From Bacillota bacterium (GTDB lineage: Bacteria > Bacillota > UBA994), in NCBI GenBank assembly GCA_018333655.1, contig JAGXTJ010000055.1, positions 39,659 to 103,658 on the forward strand: a DNA stretch of 64,000 nt, in the 5' to 3' direction. Shown here piece by piece: positions 26,745-33,976 of this stretch; the first letter of the stretch is position 1, and each line of letters starts with the position of its first letter. The notes below the pieces were generated by a model. The model did not search any database and was not told where the DNA came from. It saw only the letters and a program-made list of their open reading frames with translations. The position numbers were made by a program, and so were the translations under genes.

Positions 26745-26907
26745 AACAAACGTTTCTTCTTCGCATCGATGATTGGAGATGATTTCGCGCAAGAGGGGGG
26801 GCTTTCCACACAGTCTGCCGCCCCTAGCACTTGAGGGCGCCCGCAGCTGAAATACTCGATAAGCCGCGCGCCATAAACCCTTGGCCTCCGCGCGCCTGGC
26901 AATAGTT

Positions 26908-26947
26908 AGTAGGGAGAGTAGAACGCAAGCGTTCTACTCTCCCTACT
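26908..26947. repeat. Perfect 19-bp-arm palindrome
   Basis: AGTAGGGAGAGTAGAACGC (26908-26926), two bases AA, then its exact complement (26929-26947). It begins 29 nt after the stop of the Uma2-fusion gene. There is no T-run on either side, so it is a weak terminator at best. Confidence 0.7.
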
Positions 26948-26975
26948 TGTCGGAGATAGCTAGGTGCAGTTTCGC

Positions 26976-27725
26976 TTAGCGCTGAAAGATGTCCGCTAAG
27001 CCAATTTCCAGCCCGGCAAAAAAATACGATGTTAGGGTGTCTCCCTGTTTGTAAGAGGCGTGCTCATCAACCGCGAAGTCGTTAAACCCATAGACCATCA
27101 CTGTTTGCTTATCGGGATCAACCGCCCAAAACTCCCTGACCCCGGACAACATGTATGTGTTGAGTTTGTCTACCAAGTCTTTAGAGCGGGTGCTCCGAGA
27201 AAGGATCTCCACACACAGGGTCGGTGTGCCCATGTACCGGCCCTTTTCGTTAACCGCTGCCTCTACGTCGCAGCTCACTAGCAAATCGGGTTGCATCACA
27301 TCCGGCGTTTGAAAGCCCTGCTTGTGGAAGTGCACGTCAAACGGCGCGTAAAACACTTTGCACTTACCATCCTTTAGGTATGACCGCAATAGCATGTGCA
27401 GGTTGCCCGAAACCTCCTGATGGAAGGTGCTCGGGGAAGATAGGAGCACAATTTCGCCGTTGATATACTCCATTCTGAGTTCACTTTTTTCGTAAATCTC
27501 CATGAACTCCGCATAGGAGACCTTTTTGCCGCCGTAGCTGTAGTCGAGAGCTCGCTCCTTAACCGTGAAGTAGCGCTCAATGTCTGTGATGTAAGGCGTA
27601 ATCCTGACAGACTTCTTGCCATTCTTGGTAATGACAACTTCGTGGTCGGCCGATACATAGTCTAGATACAGCCCAAGGTTAATCTTAAACTCAGTAGCGG
27701 TAATGACCTTGGTAGTGTCGCTCAT
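26976..27725 (-). CDS. Phd/YefM-like antitoxin domain fused to Uma2 (DUF820) nuclease-like domain
   Basis: 249 aa. Residues 1-50 look like a Phd/YefM antitoxin DNA-binding domain (I-T-A-T-E-F-K, then V-V-I-T-K-N-G-K-K-S-V-R-I). Residues about 60-249 are Uma2/DUF820, a PD-(D/E)XK-type fold: Y-A-E-F-M-E-I, M-E-Y-I-N-G-E-I, then P-D-V-M-Q-P-D-L, and V-E-I-L-S-R-S-T-R-S-K-D with the core E and K. ATG at 27725 follows GAGGTG. A strong promoter with inverted repeats suggests autoregulation by the Phd half. Whether the Uma2 half cuts DNA is unknown. Confidence 0.8.
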   Translation of the reverse strand: MSDTTKVITATEFKINLGLYLDYVSADHEVVITKNGKKSVRITPYITDIERYFTVKERALDYSYGGKKVSYAEFMEIYEKSELRMEYINGEIVLLSSPSTFHQEVSGNLHMLLRSYLKDGKCKVFYAPFDVHFHKQGFQTPDVMQPDLLVSCDVEAAVNEKGRYMGTPTLCVEILSRSTRSKDLVDKLNTYMLSGVREFWAVDPDKQTVMVYGFNDFAVDEHASYKQGDTLTSYFFAGLEIGLADIFQR

Positions 27726-27736
27726 TCCCTATCACC

Positions 27737-27792
27737 TCGCACGACAACTATACATCATAGTGCGAAATATGACAAGATGGAGAATATCGCAC
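27737..27792 (-). promoter_or_regulatory. Promoter and TCGCAC operator of the Phd-Uma2 gene
   Basis: On the minus strand TTGTCA (27775-27770), 17 bp, TATAGT (27752-27747). The -10 is bracketed by the inverted repeat TCGCAC (27737-27742) / GTGCGA (27760-27765), and a third TCGCAC lies upstream of the -35 (27787-27792). The pattern fits an autorepressing Phd-type protein. Nothing else was recognised up to 27882. Confidence 0.7.
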
Positions 27793-27882
27793 GATCTGCA
27801 CATGGCCCGTCCAAGTCAGTCAGCTATGAGATCTTTCACAAAGAAACTTTCTCATGCTACTACAGCAAGGCAGTACAGGAGC

Positions 27883-28608
27883 TTATTGCAGAAAGGGTCG
27901 CCGACATCCCAATCTATGCACAATAGTAGCTCCACCATGACTGCAGCGACAGAGCACGACCCCTAGGGTTGCGCCTAAGATCGGCCCGGCTAAGTAGACC
28001 CATAGCTCACGCAACTCGCCTGTAATAAGGGCTGGGCCAAGTGACCTAGCAGGGTTGAGCGATGCGCCCGAGATGGGGCCAGCAAGGAGAGCGGCTAAAG
28101 CAATAGTGGCACCTATGGATACGGCAGCCATGACTTTCTTTTTCTTGTCGGCAGTCGGAACGATGAGAATCACAAGCATCAGTAGTGCGGTCATAAGTAT
28201 TTCTACCAAGAGCGAATGAGCAGCTGAAGTAGCGGGCATCGTCCCGCCTAGGGTGGCATGCTCTGGGAACAAGATGCCAAGCGTCGCACTGGCGACGACA
28301 GCGCCACTTACTTGGCTGGCAACATAGGCGACTACCGCAGACCCGGGGAAACGGCCTGCGAAAAACAAACCGAGTGTAACAGCGGGATTTAGATGGGCTC
28401 CTGATACATCGCCAAACGCTGTAATCATGGCGAAGACTATCAGCCCAAAAGTGAAAGCAATACCGACGTGCGCAATAAGACCGCCGCTTAGGTCGTTAAT
28501 AATTATCGCCCCGGTACCGGCAAACAACAAGCAATATGTTCCTATAAATTCTGCTCGGGCCTTCGCCCACGCACTTGGACGCCCCGTATTGCTTCCCGCA
28601 ATCCTCAC
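27883..28608 (-). CDS. Aquaporin / MIP-family channel
   Basis: About 241 aa, six membrane segments, with both half-helix motifs: S-G-A-H-L-N-P-A-V and S-G-A-S-L-N-P-A-R. It would conduct water, glycerol or neutral metalloid acids such as As(OH)3. GTG at 28608 follows AAGGTGG by about 7 nt; the longer frame would run into the ferredoxin gene. It is the third gene of an arsR-led operon, 22 nt after the ferredoxin gene, so arsenite efflux down its gradient (as for AqpS) is the best guess. Confidence 0.88.
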   Translation of the reverse strand: MRIAGSNTGRPSAWAKARAEFIGTYCLLFAGTGAIIINDLSGGLIAHVGIAFTFGLIVFAMITAFGDVSGAHLNPAVTLGLFFAGRFPGSAVVAYVASQVSGAVVASATLGILFPEHATLGGTMPATSAAHSLLVEILMTALLMLVILIVPTADKKKKVMAAVSIGATIALAALLAGPISGASLNPARSLGPALITGELRELWVYLAGPILGATLGVVLCRCSHGGATIVHRLGCRRPFLQ

Positions 28609-28630
28609 GCTTGTCCCACCTTCTCTATAC

Positions 28631-28930
28631 TTAGCAACATTCGCTGCCGCCTGAACAATCACAGCTCGGCTTAGTACCTGTAAGCCAGCCCATAATAACG
28701 GCGTAAGTACAGCCAACTACCGCAGCAACGGATATGGCACTTGTCGGACAGTTTCTTGCACATGCGCCGCACTCCATGCATCCGTCTTTGTCATCTATCC
28801 GGGCCTTACTGTCTATCACACTGTACACTCTATGCGGGCAGACTTCAACGCATCTTCCGCACCCGCAGCATTTTTCGTCGGTCAAAAGGAGCGTTGAGAC
28901 ATTATACATACTATGTTGCTTCCTCACCAT
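28631..28930 (-). CDS. HgcB-like 2[4Fe-4S] ferredoxin
   Basis: 99 aa from ATG at 28930, which follows AAGGAG by 7-8 nt and overlaps the arsR stop by 20 nt. Two cluster motifs: C21xxC24xxC27xxxC31P and C51xxC54xxC57xxxC61P. After them come V-G-C74, a short hydrophobic G-W-L-T-G segment, C90-x-C92 and a terminal C98-C99 pair. The extra Cys after the second cluster and the terminal Cys pair are the hallmarks of HgcB, the ferredoxin of mercury methylation, but no hgcA corrinoid protein is in the window. Gene context (arsR, aquaporin) points to arsenic or another thiophilic metal instead. True function is open. Confidence 0.85.
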   Translation of the reverse strand: MVRKQHSMYNVSTLLLTDEKCCGCGRCVEVCPHRVYSVIDSKARIDDKDGCMECGACARNCPTSAISVAAVVGCTYAVIMGWLTGTKPSCDCSGGSECC

Positions 28931-29255
28931 TGTCACACTCCTTGCAGTCGTCCACATTCCCCTCGCAAATACAATGTCCCTTGCCAGAAGTGAGGGCGCA
29001 GAAATATTCCTTGGCTTGGTTGATTGTGTCTACATCCAGAGAATAATACGTCCACTTGCCTTCTCTTCTGCTCCGGACAAGGCCAGATTCACACAACAAC
29101 TTCATGTGGTGGGACAACGTAGACTGCGATATTTTGAACCGCTCTAAAATCATGCAAGCGCAAAGCTCGCCGCAAGAGAGCATGTCCATGATCATGGCCC
29201 TTTTGGGGTCGCCTAGCGCCTTAAAGGCTTTGGTGTGCTGCAAGAGTATTTCCAC
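28911..29255 (-). CDS. arsR: ArsR-family metalloregulator
   Basis: 114-aa winged-helix repressor. Residues about 8-75 form the DNA-binding domain (L-G-D-P-K-R, S-Q-S-T-L-S-H-H). The classic arsenic site is in the early helix: E-L-C-A-C (C32, C34, with C28 before it). The C-terminus adds C95, C97, C104 and C107, a second possible metal site. GTG at 29255 follows GAGAGG. It leads the operon with the HgcB-like ferredoxin and the aquaporin and should repress it until As(III) or a similar thiophilic ion binds. Confidence 0.92.
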   Translation of the reverse strand: MEILLQHTKAFKALGDPKRAMIMDMLSCGELCACMILERFKISQSTLSHHMKLLCESGLVRSRREGKWTYYSLDVDTINQAKEYFCALTSGKGHCICEGNVDDCKECDNGEEAT

Positions 29256-29277
29256 ATTAACCTCTCATATTAAATAG

Positions 29278-29319
29278 TTTCGATATGACGATTCTACGCC
29301 TAAAATCGAAAAGTGTCAA
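29278..29319 (-). promoter_or_regulatory. Promoter and operator of the arsR operon
   Basis: On the minus strand TTGACA (29319-29314), 17 bp, TAGAAT (29296-29291). The perfect inverted repeat TTTCGAT (29278-29284) / ATCGAAA (29305-29311) brackets the -10, as expected for ArsR binding. Confidence 0.75.
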
Positions 29320-29825
29320 TGTGAAGGGGTAAATCTAGAGGATTATTGCACGACACCGAGCCGCCGCACGCTAAATATCAGAACGCCTGGCAGGAAACGA
29401 ACATAGCTAACGACAAAGGGGACGACGAAAATAACATCCTCTGCACGAGGCATAATAGCAGGAAATTTCAGACTACATCGCGTACTCTCGTGGCGTACTC
29501 TATAGAAGACAACCGCTTGGAATAAAAAGGTGGCGATTGCCAACAAAGGGCATTGCCAAGGGTAAAACCACCCTGCGTCCAAGGGTTGGCACATCATGAC
29601 GCCGTATTGGATGCGCGAAAAACTGAATCCCCCTACTGATGAGTAGGAGGACCTCCATACGGATGGCTCAAACAAAGCTTTGCGCCATCTGTCTCGTTGA
29701 ATGCCGCGAGGGCATTACTCACAAAGGGGGTATAGGGCAAGTTTCCTGCTTCCTGCCTCTAAAGTAGTGCCGCAGAAGGAATATGAAGTGCATCTGGCGA
29801 AAGAATACAGAGTGGGGGTGAGCTT
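29320..29825. other. Stretch without a recognisable gene
   Basis: About 500 nt. The only frame of note is a 110-codon one on the minus strand (29343-29675; shorter form from 29597) with two hydrophobic segments but no ribosome site or recognisable motif; I do not call it a gene. Small hairpins: CCTACT-GATG-AGTAGG (29632-29647) and AATGCC-GCGA-GGGCATT (about 29700). No riboswitch class was recognised. Confidence 0.4.
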
Positions 29826-30359
29826 GTGCAATTCTCGCCGCGGCAGATGACTACGATGGCGCTAGTTGGGACGACAGCTGCGGCCAGCGGCTATCTCTTG
29901 TACCTCGCTGTGCCAATTCCGGGGTTAAAGTTCGCGCTATTGTCACCGCTTCTCAGCCTGATGATGGCCTTGCCAGTTATGATCGCCGGAAAGAGAGGCA
30001 CCATTCTGGCTACGTCCTTAGTCTTGGCGACAGTGATGGGACTAGTGAGCCTCTTTATGAGCGCGGCTATCGTTATTGCCGGTGTATTGACCGAAGCGGC
30101 GGCCTGGTGCCTGGCGCGACGGGCCAGCAGTACGCGCTCCATGCGCTCCGTCGCAGCCAGCTATCCCACCCTGGCCTTACTGGTGGCTGCTACTCTCTCG
30201 CACTATGTCACTGGTAACCGACTCTTTGCTCTCGCCTGGCCGGTCTTAATCGTGCTCGTCGTTTTGACGCAGCTCTTAGGTACGCTTGGCGCCTTGGTGG
30301 CAGAACAAATTCTTCTACCACGCCTCTTCTTGGCGCGGCAACGATGGGAACGCGAGTAA
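29826..30359 (+). CDS. Small membrane protein, possibly an ECF-type S component
   Basis: 177 aa with about five hydrophobic segments (residues 8-30, 35-52, 57-85, 110-128, 135-165) and two basic loops. The S-P-L-L-S-L-M-M-A-L-P plus G-K-R-G pattern is reminiscent of ECF transporter substrate components, but I cannot name a family with confidence. GTG at 29826 follows GGGGGTGAG. No linked transport ATPase lies nearby. Confidence 0.6.
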   Translation: MQFSPRQMTTMALVGTTAAASGYLLYLAVPIPGLKFALLSPLLSLMMALPVMIAGKRGTILATSLVLATVMGLVSLFMSAAIVIAGVLTEAAAWCLARRASSTRSMRSVAASYPTLALLVAATLSHYVTGNRLFALAWPVLIVLVVLTQLLGTLGALVAEQILLPRLFLARQRWERE

Positions 30360-30438
30360 TGCAATCTTCTCCCCGCAGGTAGATCCCTGACAAAGGCGAA
30401 TACTAGTAGGGGTGAAATTTAAGGAAAGGTGGTCCCTT

Positions 30439-31032
30439 ATGACAAAAAAACATGTCCTACCCGAACTGCCCTATGCTTACAATGCTCTGGAGCCGCACTA
30501 CGACGAGGCCACTGTGAAGTTACACCACACCAAGCATCACCAGGCCTACGTCGATGGGCTAAACAAAGCCGAGGACAAGCTTGAAGAGGCACGCGTCAGC
30601 GGTGACTATGCCTTAATCAAGCACTGGCAACGTGAGCTCGCCTTTCATGGCAGTGGCCACATTATGCACAAACTCTTCTGGGCCACCATGTCGCCAACGG
30701 GAGGCGGAGAACCAACGGGCCACATCCTAAAGCATATTAACGAGAGTTTTGGTAGCTTTGAAGCGTTTAAGAAACAGTTTTCCGCTGCTGCTGCAGCGGT
30801 AGAGGGCTCTGGTTGGGCGCTGCTCGTTTACTCCGCTACGCTCCGCAATCTCTACATAACTACCATCGAGAAGCACCAGGACGTGACTTTAGTAGATGGC
30901 ATGCCACTTCTCACGGTGGATGTTTGGGAACATGCTTACTACCTCAAGTACCAGAATCGCCGCGCCGAATGGATTGCCGCTTGGTGGAATATCGTGAACT
31001 GGGAGCATGTCAACCACTTGATTGAGCACTAG
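30439..31032 (+). CDS. Superoxide dismutase (Fe/Mn type)
   Basis: 197-aa cytoplasmic enzyme that converts superoxide to oxygen and peroxide. Metal ligands: H in K-L-H-H-T-K-H-H (first), H in the middle of the G-S-G-H segment, then D and H in D-V-W-E-H-A-Y-Y-L. ATG at 30439 follows AGGAAAGG. Fe versus Mn cannot be settled by eye. A terminator follows. In an anaerobe it protects oxygen-sensitive enzymes such as the glycyl radical enzymes nearby. Confidence 0.93.
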   Translation: MTKKHVLPELPYAYNALEPHYDEATVKLHHTKHHQAYVDGLNKAEDKLEEARVSGDYALIKHWQRELAFHGSGHIMHKLFWATMSPTGGGEPTGHILKHINESFGSFEAFKKQFSAAAAAVEGSGWALLVYSATLRNLYITTIEKHQDVTLVDGMPLLTVDVWEHAYYLKYQNRRAEWIAAWWNIVNWEHVNHLIEH

Positions 31033-31042
31033 ACCTTTTGGC

Positions 31043-31075
31043 AAGAGAGCTGGCCCTACTGGCCAGCTCTCTTTT
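31043..31075 (+). terminator. Rho-independent terminator of the superoxide dismutase gene
   Basis: Stem AAGAGAGCTGGCC (31043-31055) with GGCCAGCTCTCTT (31061-31073), 5-nt loop, followed by TTC. Confidence 0.9.
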
Positions 31076-31114
31076 CTATCTCTGCTCCCTCGGGGCCGCC
31101 TAAAGTCACGCAAA

Positions 31115-31831
31115 TTAAACCGTGAGGCAAATTGCCACGCCACAACTTCTGGCCAAGGTACAAAGCTCCACCATGTAGTCATCGCTCGGCATGTGCATGG
31201 TGGGGAGCAAAGCTTGTACGCCGCGGGGGCGAAACTTAATAAGTTTGTAGCGAATGCGAGGGTCTCTGCTGATTAACCGACTTGCTTCTATAACGGTGTG
31301 ACAGTTTGGCAGTAGGTCTGGCACAATAACGGTACGGATTTCATAGATTTTCTGAAGTTCGATGGCATAGCGCAAGTTTTGCAGCACTAAGTTATTGCTC
31401 TGCCCGGTCAGCTGTAGGTGAACAGCCTCGTCCATGGCTTTAATATCGAACATACAAGCATCCACGTACTGGCAGAGGCGACGAAAATCCGCGTGGGCAA
31501 GGTGACCGTTGGTGTCTATGAAGACCTCAATCTTGTTATTCTGTAGCTCCTGGCAAAGTGCCATAAGAAAGGGCAGCTGGACTGTGCACTCCCCACCAGA
31601 CAGGGTGACCCCCCGTATAAAATCCCGATACAACAGAACTTCCGCCACTAACTCCATGTGGTCCCTGCTGACAACATCGGCATCTGGCTGGCCGCTACCA
31701 CCTAGGGGCTGCGTCTCTGGGTTGTGGCAGTAAAAGCAATGAAAATTACAGCCTTGCAGAAAAATGACTGTGCGATTACCCGGCCCATCTACACTGCTAA
31801 AGGGGATAATTTTACGGCAGTAGCCCTGCAT
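31115..31831 (-). CDS. YjjW-type glycyl radical enzyme activase (radical SAM)
   Basis: 238 aa. Radical SAM cluster motif C-N-F-H-C-F-Y-C (CxxxCxxC, about residues 28-35), then H-N-P-E, the S-G-G-E SAM site and I-D-T-N-G. It installs the glycyl radical on the YjjI-type enzyme whose gene ends immediately upstream. It is shorter than the E. coli protein because the ferredoxin-like insert after the radical SAM motif is missing. Confidence 0.87.
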   Translation of the reverse strand: MQGYCRKIIPFSSVDGPGNRTVIFLQGCNFHCFYCHNPETQPLGGSGQPDADVVSRDHMELVAEVLLYRDFIRGVTLSGGECTVQLPFLMALCQELQNNKIEVFIDTNGHLAHADFRRLCQYVDACMFDIKAMDEAVHLQLTGQSNNLVLQNLRYAIELQKIYEIRTVIVPDLLPNCHTVIEASRLISRDPRIRYKLIKFRPRGVQALLPTMHMPSDDYMVELCTLARSCGVAICLTV

Positions 31832-33331
31832 TTATTCCTCCTGCGCTCGTAGCTTGCGGTGCAGTACTCCTTGGTTTTCGGCGGCCCCCTTGCCGAGCGT
31901 TACGGCACTATTTCGCACCTGCTTCCCGCGAGCTAGCGCCTCCATCTCCGATTTTTTGACTAGGTAACCCGTTATACGTACCACGTCTGAATCGGAGGAA
32001 TATGCCGAGAAGTACCGCAGGCCGTTCTTCATGGCCCCTCGCACTATGTCAAGGACGAACTCAGGGTTGCTTTTTACAGTGGCGTCGAAACTAAAGACAT
32101 CGCCGATGCCGGAGGGAAAGAACTTATGGAAGGGCGCTGACTGCATGATATGCGCGTATAAAGTCGGCTCCTCGCCGATAGGGATGCGGCAACCTGGGGA
32201 ACAGTCGAAATCCGTGTCTATGCCCACCTGCGCATGGAGTAGGTACTTGCCATGTGTGGCTTCTAGATACGGGTTAGTATGCTCGCCCACAAGCCGCTCA
32301 ATCTCGGCTACTACCTCTACACCAAGGGCGGTGGCCTCTGCGTTATGACCAAATCTATCGCCTAGGCCTGCTGGATTGCCGCGCAGTGCGTTGATGCACT
32401 CCGCTAGTCCTACTACGCCAAACATCGCGGTAAATTTGTCACGGCGAAGAAGCCCTTCTGTAACAAGGAAGTTGCTAGCGAAGAACGATGACTCCTCCAC
32501 TAAGAAGCGCACCCTCTCATCCATGTAGGAGAGCATGTGACGAACGGCAAAGGGCAGTAATGTGTCTTTAAACATTTTGTAGTCCTGCGCTAGCTTAGCC
32601 AGCCGGCTAAGATTAAGCCGCACCAAGGTGTAACTTCCGCCACCTATGGCTAAGCCATTGTAGCAAGACGCGATGGCATAGTCGCCACCAAAGTCGTGAC
32701 GAAAGATGGCATTGTTAGCGAAACTAGGCTTGGCAGTTAGCAGGGCGGTTTGCACAGCATCGAGAGCCATTTCTTGGCTAGTGCTGTCATCGTACTTGAG
32801 AGTAAGGTTAGGCACTGCCGCTTGCAGCTCGCGCTGTACCCTGAGTATCATCCGACCCGCTACAGTCTCTTGTGGCCCCAAGTTAGCGTGGCAAAAAGAA
32901 TCTGTCAGAGTACGATCGATGTGGAGTAAAAATCGCTTAATCGCTCTGTAGGACACTTCATCCTCTTCTACAAAGGGATTAAGGAGAATGTCTATATTGC
33001 CCAAGTAGACCGGAAAAGTGGTAATAGACGGCACCTGCTTGTAGAGAATAAGCAAGTTATGGATTGCGTCCTCAAGACTCTCTGGAGGGGACAACTCCAA
33101 GAATATACTCCCCTGCCGCATAAATAGGTCGTAATCGGGCACGGTGTAGCGCGGGCGGTAGGGCGCATTCCCCTCACCTAAGTCACAAATTACCCCCGCT
33201 TGACGTAGCTCCTGCGCCGCCTGAGAAATCGTTAGCACGTCAACACTGTTTTCGGCCACCCGAGCCAAGGCTACTAACTTTTGTCCGTAAGTGAGCAGGG
33301 GGTCTCCGATGATAGTTAAGACATTACTCAT
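31832..33331 (-). CDS. YjjI-family glycyl radical enzyme
   Basis: 499 aa, the length expected for YjjI. The C-terminal radical loop is R-I-T-G-Y (about residues 454-458); N-L-G-P-Q-E-T and C-S-P-G-C-R-I-P-I-G-E-E-P also fit the family. The reaction of YjjI is not established. The activase gene follows without a gap. ATG at 33331 follows GAGGAGG by 7 nt. Anaerobic use is implied because the glycyl radical is destroyed by oxygen. Confidence 0.87.
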   Translation of the reverse strand: MSNVLTIIGDPLLTYGQKLVALARVAENSVDVLTISQAAQELRQAGVICDLGEGNAPYRPRYTVPDYDLFMRQGSIFLELSPPESLEDAIHNLLILYKQVPSITTFPVYLGNIDILLNPFVEEDEVSYRAIKRFLLHIDRTLTDSFCHANLGPQETVAGRMILRVQRELQAAVPNLTLKYDDSTSQEMALDAVQTALLTAKPSFANNAIFRHDFGGDYAIASCYNGLAIGGGSYTLVRLNLSRLAKLAQDYKMFKDTLLPFAVRHMLSYMDERVRFLVEESSFFASNFLVTEGLLRRDKFTAMFGVVGLAECINALRGNPAGLGDRFGHNAEATALGVEVVAEIERLVGEHTNPYLEATHGKYLLHAQVGIDTDFDCSPGCRIPIGEEPTLYAHIMQSAPFHKFFPSGIGDVFSFDATVKSNPEFVLDIVRGAMKNGLRYFSAYSSDSDVVRITGYLVKKSEMEALARGKQVRNSAVTLGKGAAENQGVLHRKLRAQEE

Positions 33332-33349
33332 GGCGAAGCCTCCTCTTTG

Positions 33350-33976
33350 TTATTGTTGATAGTCGCACCAGTCGCTGAGTCGGCAGAGGTGGCATTGCGG
33401 CTTTCTCGCGTGGCAGGTGCGGCGTCCATGCCAAATGAGCAAGTGATGCAGAGAGATCCAGTCCTCGGGTGGAAACTTAGCACATAGTTCCTGTTCTACT
33501 TTCTCGGGCGTTCTGCCGAAAGCTAGCCCTAGGCGGCGAGCCACGCGAAAAACATGTGTGTCGACGGCGAGTGCCGGGACATTAAAGGCGGTAGCGGCAA
33601 CAACATTGGCTGTTTTGCGCCCCACCCCCGGCAAGGCATTTAATTCTAAAAGTGTCGCGGGTACTTGGCAATTATACTTCGCACATAGATCACGGCAACA
33701 GGCGGCAATGTTCCGTGCTTTACTGCGGTAAAGTCCAGAGGAGCGAATGTCACCTTCTAACTCCTCTAAGGCAACGTGGACATAGTCTAGAGGGTGCTGA
33801 TACTTGGCAAAAAGGCGGGCGGTAATGAGATTGACGCGCTGGTCAGTGCACTGCGCCGATAAAATGGTGGCGATGAGAAGTTCAAAAGGACTACTGAAGT
33901 TGAGCTCGCACCTCGCATGCGGGTAGAGCTCCCTCAGTAGTCGCAGTATTTCAGAGCTTTTAGGGGTCACTACCAT
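33350..33976 (-). CDS. nth: Endonuclease III (DNA glycosylase/AP lyase)
   Basis: 209 aa. Base-excision repair enzyme for oxidised pyrimidines. Seen: the helix-hairpin-helix L-P-G-V-G-R-K-T-A-N with catalytic Lys, V-D-T-H-V with catalytic Asp, and the C-terminal [4Fe-4S] motif C-x6-C-x2-C-x5-C. ATG at 33976 overlaps the stop of the upstream membrane transferase by 7 nt, consistent with coupling. Confidence 0.95.
   Translation of the reverse strand: MVVTPKSSEILRLLRELYPHARCELNFSSPFELLIATILSAQCTDQRVNLITARLFAKYQHPLDYVHVALEELEGDIRSSGLYRSKARNIAACCRDLCAKYNCQVPATLLELNALPGVGRKTANVVAATAFNVPALAVDTHVFRVARRLGLAFGRTPEKVEQELCAKFPPEDWISLHHLLIWHGRRTCHARKPQCHLCRLSDWCDYQQ

Larger units (their letters stand above)
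26489..26975. other. Non-coding stretch with two inverted repeats
   Basis: About 490 nt without a believable gene. It holds the CACAGAG inverted-repeat element (26638-26744), a perfect palindrome (26908-26947) and two copies of GCCGCCCCTAG (about 26614 and 26818). An 88-codon frame on the minus strand (26636-26902) reads through the repeat and looks spurious. Confidence 0.6.

Noticed and set aside
26636..26902. 88-codon open frame on the minus strand
   Set aside because: It reads through the CACAGAG repeat, has no ribosome site and its translation is typical repeat-derived sequence.
27883..29255. Full mercury methylation (hgcAB) locus
   Set aside because: Only the HgcB-like ferredoxin is present; no hgcA corrinoid protein lies anywhere in the window.
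29636..29643. CTGATGAG, the hammerhead ribozyme core
   Set aside because: A short stem follows, but the required GAAA after stem II is absent (GGAT instead) and no closing stem I or III pairs were found.
29343..29675. 110-codon hydrophobic frame, possible membrane protein
   Set aside because: No ribosome binding site, no family motif and no partner gene; kept only as part of the unexplained stretch.
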